Origin: Aliiroseovarius sp. M344
GTDB lineage: Bacteria; Pseudomonadota; Alphaproteobacteria; Rhodobacterales; Rhodobacteraceae
Direction of reading: 5' to 3'
Assembly (NCBI RefSeq): GCF_025140835.1
Contig: NZ_CP081153.1
Location: 1,922,001-1,986,000, forward strand
DNA length: 64,000 nucleotides
The notes below the pieces were generated by a model. That model did not search any database. It was not told the origin of the DNA and worked only from the letters and a program-made list of their open reading frames with translations. Both the position numbers and the translations under genes were made by a program. Positions 62,836-64,000 of the stretch are shown one piece after another (the stretch's first letter is position 1; every line of letters begins with the position of its first letter).

Positions 62836-64000
62836 CAGGCGACCTCCCCCTTCTCACTTTCCGTGATCAGGTCGGTGGGCACCCATTCGCTGCCATCCAG
62901 CTCTGGTTTGTCGTAATCCAGCATGGCTTGCCAATGCTCGGAGACATCCTCGACATACAGCTTCGCGGCAATCTCGCGCGCCATCCAGTTTGCCCCGTCC
63001 GATATCCCCGGAATATCCCCCGAAACCTTACCCAGACTGGCCGAAGCGCCGTAATTGAAGCAATAAACATTGGAGAGCCACGGCGCGGTGCCCGACACTT
63101 TTTCGCGGAAAGTGAAATCGTCATTCAGATAAGGGAACCGCCCCAGATCGCGCGACGGCTCATCCGCGGGCGGCGTGTAGACATCCTGCCAAAGCAGAAT
63201 ATTGGTGGCCGCGTCCCCAAATTCGGTCCGCGACAAGGGGTCAATGGTGAAGCCGGTGCCAAGGATCACGAAATCAGCCTCATAGGCCGTGCCATCGGCA
63301 AAGCCCACTTTCACTGCGCCATTCTGCTCGACCGTCGTTTGCACCGCCTTGCCGAAATGGAAATGCGCGTTCGGATGGCGGCTGACCCGGTTGGTCGAGC
63401 CATGCGGCGGCGGCGTCTGAGTGGCAAAGGAATACTGCATGAAGCGCCAGCGCCATTCATCTGGCAGACTGGCATAGCCAGCGGTGAACCCGAACGAACC
63501 GATCCCCATCATCTTATTGATGGTCGGCATTTCGGTGCGCCGGATCAGGTGGCGCACTTCAGTCGCGCGATGCTCCAGCGCTTCGGCCGCATTATCGACG
63601 GCTGACGCCCCCACGCCCACAACGGCCACCCGCTTGTTCTTCAGCGCGGCAAAGTCGATCTCGTCCGCACTATGCGCCCAGAACTTGCGATCCAGACCCT
63701 GCACAAAACCGGGAATGTTGGGTTGCCCGGTGCCATCACGACCGGTTGCAAAAACCAGCTTGCGACACAGGATTGATTTTTCCTCGGCACCAGACAGATG
63801 TAGGCGGAGCAATTCCCCCTCGGGCTCAACCAAATCGACGGCCACGCCGTTTTCGGTCGGGATGTCCAACACCTGCCGATACCATTGTAGGTATTCCATC
63901 CACATCGGACGCGGGATCTTGTCCAGTGCGTCCCAACCCTCGGTGCCAAACTGCGCGCGATACCACGCCTGAAAGCTCAACGCGCCATGACCAAAGGCCG
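62835..64000 (-). CDS. Flavin-dependent monooxygenase / NAD(P)-binding protein, C-terminal part
   Basis: Partial; the frame is open through base 64000, so the N-terminal FAD-binding region lies outside. The visible ~388 codons include KLVFATGRDG (FAD-side), the NADPH motif VVGVGASAVDNAAEA, and ILGTGFTIDP near the C-terminal third, as in class B flavin monooxygenases (FMO, N-hydroxylating or Baeyer-Villiger). An internal TTG at 63980 is not the true start because coding similarity continues upstream (AFGHGALSFQAW). First visible gene of the operon leading to the polyamine-type transporter. Confidence 0.88.
   Translation of the reverse strand, partial: AFGHGALSFQAWYRAQFGTEGWDALDKIPRPMWMEYLQWYRQVLDIPTENGVAVDLVEPEGELLRLHLSGAEEKSILCRKLVFATGRDGTGQPNIPGFVQGLDRKFWAHSADEIDFAALKNKRVAVVGVGASAVDNAAEALEHRATEVRHLIRRTEMPTINKMMGIGSFGFTAGYASLPDEWRWRFMQYSFATQTPPPHGSTNRVSRHPNAHFHFGKAVQTTVEQNGAVKVGFADGTAYEADFVILGTGFTIDPLSRTEFGDAATNILLWQDVYTPPADEPSRDLGRFPYLNDDFTFREKVSGTAPWLSNVYCFNYGASASLGKVSGDIPGISDGANWMAREIAAKLYVEDVSEHWQAMLDYDKPELDGSEWVPTDLITESEKGEVA

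Noticed and set aside
1..64000. tRNA, rRNA, CRISPR, insertion sequences or prophage genes
   Set aside because: No cloverleaf-like sequences, regularly spaced repeats, transposases or integrases were recognised on either strand by eye.

Overview
The window is chromosomal DNA of an alphaproteobacterium, most likely of the Rhodobacteraceae (Roseobacter group). The evidence is GC-rich coding sequence, an aglEFGAK alpha-glucoside operon, a carnitine dehydrogenase fused to a thioesterase, a DUF455 protein beside a Bcp peroxiredoxin, an NnrU protein, and a type of intergenic repeat that I recall from this family. I see no rRNA, tRNA, CRISPR array, insertion sequence or prophage. The species cannot be named from this sequence.

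Layout. (1) 1-8.2 kb, housekeeping: a partial AsmA/YhdP-like protein, bcp, a DUF455 protein, an M23 peptidase overlapping a bactofilin gene, a DUF2189 membrane protein, prfB without a frameshift, and two small unknown proteins. (2) 8.2-18.3 kb, alpha-glucoside use: aglEFGAK on the minus strand, facing a LacI-type regulator, a GH1 beta-glucosidase and glucokinase. (3) 18.3-29.3 kb: NnrU, then a carnitine/betaine catabolic region with a GlxA-type regulator, BKACE, SDR, the dehydrogenase-thioesterase fusion, acyl-CoA dehydrogenase, an ADP-forming acyl-CoA ligase and a CaiD-like hydratase. An SLC13 transporter with RCK_C domains converges on it. (4) 29.5-43.6 kb: a secreted fasciclin protein, then a tightly overlapping ten-gene amino-sugar operon (ABC importer, Gfo/Idh/MocA protein, two SIS proteins, ROK kinase, solo KbaZ/GatZ, NagA) divergent from a GntR regulator and a cytoplasmic GH20 hexosaminidase. 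(5) 43.6-52.7 kb, phosphorus acquisition: ugpBAEC with a divergent LysR regulator, a small coiled-coil protein, a Na/Pi cotransporter and a PiT permease. (6) 52.9-56.2 kb: a secreted DUF2202 ferritin-like protein and a choice-of-anchor F/autotransporter-like protein. (7) 56.5-64 kb: an eight-gene operon joining a polyamine-type ABC importer to an opine-dehydrogenase-like enzyme, two AhpD/CMD proteins and a flavin monooxygenase that runs off the right edge.

Common themes. The window is dominated by scavenging of dissolved organic matter: four complete ABC importers, each beside the enzymes for its likely substrate. In all four operons a stem-loop sits 10-25 nt behind the binding-protein gene. 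The amino-sugar locus seems equipped for both GlcNAc and GalNAc, with a lone KbaZ/GatZ protein possibly joining the two routes. The least understood locus is the flavin monooxygenase/AhpD/opine-dehydrogenase/ABC operon at the right end. All functional calls rest on motifs and on my memory of families; no database search was run.
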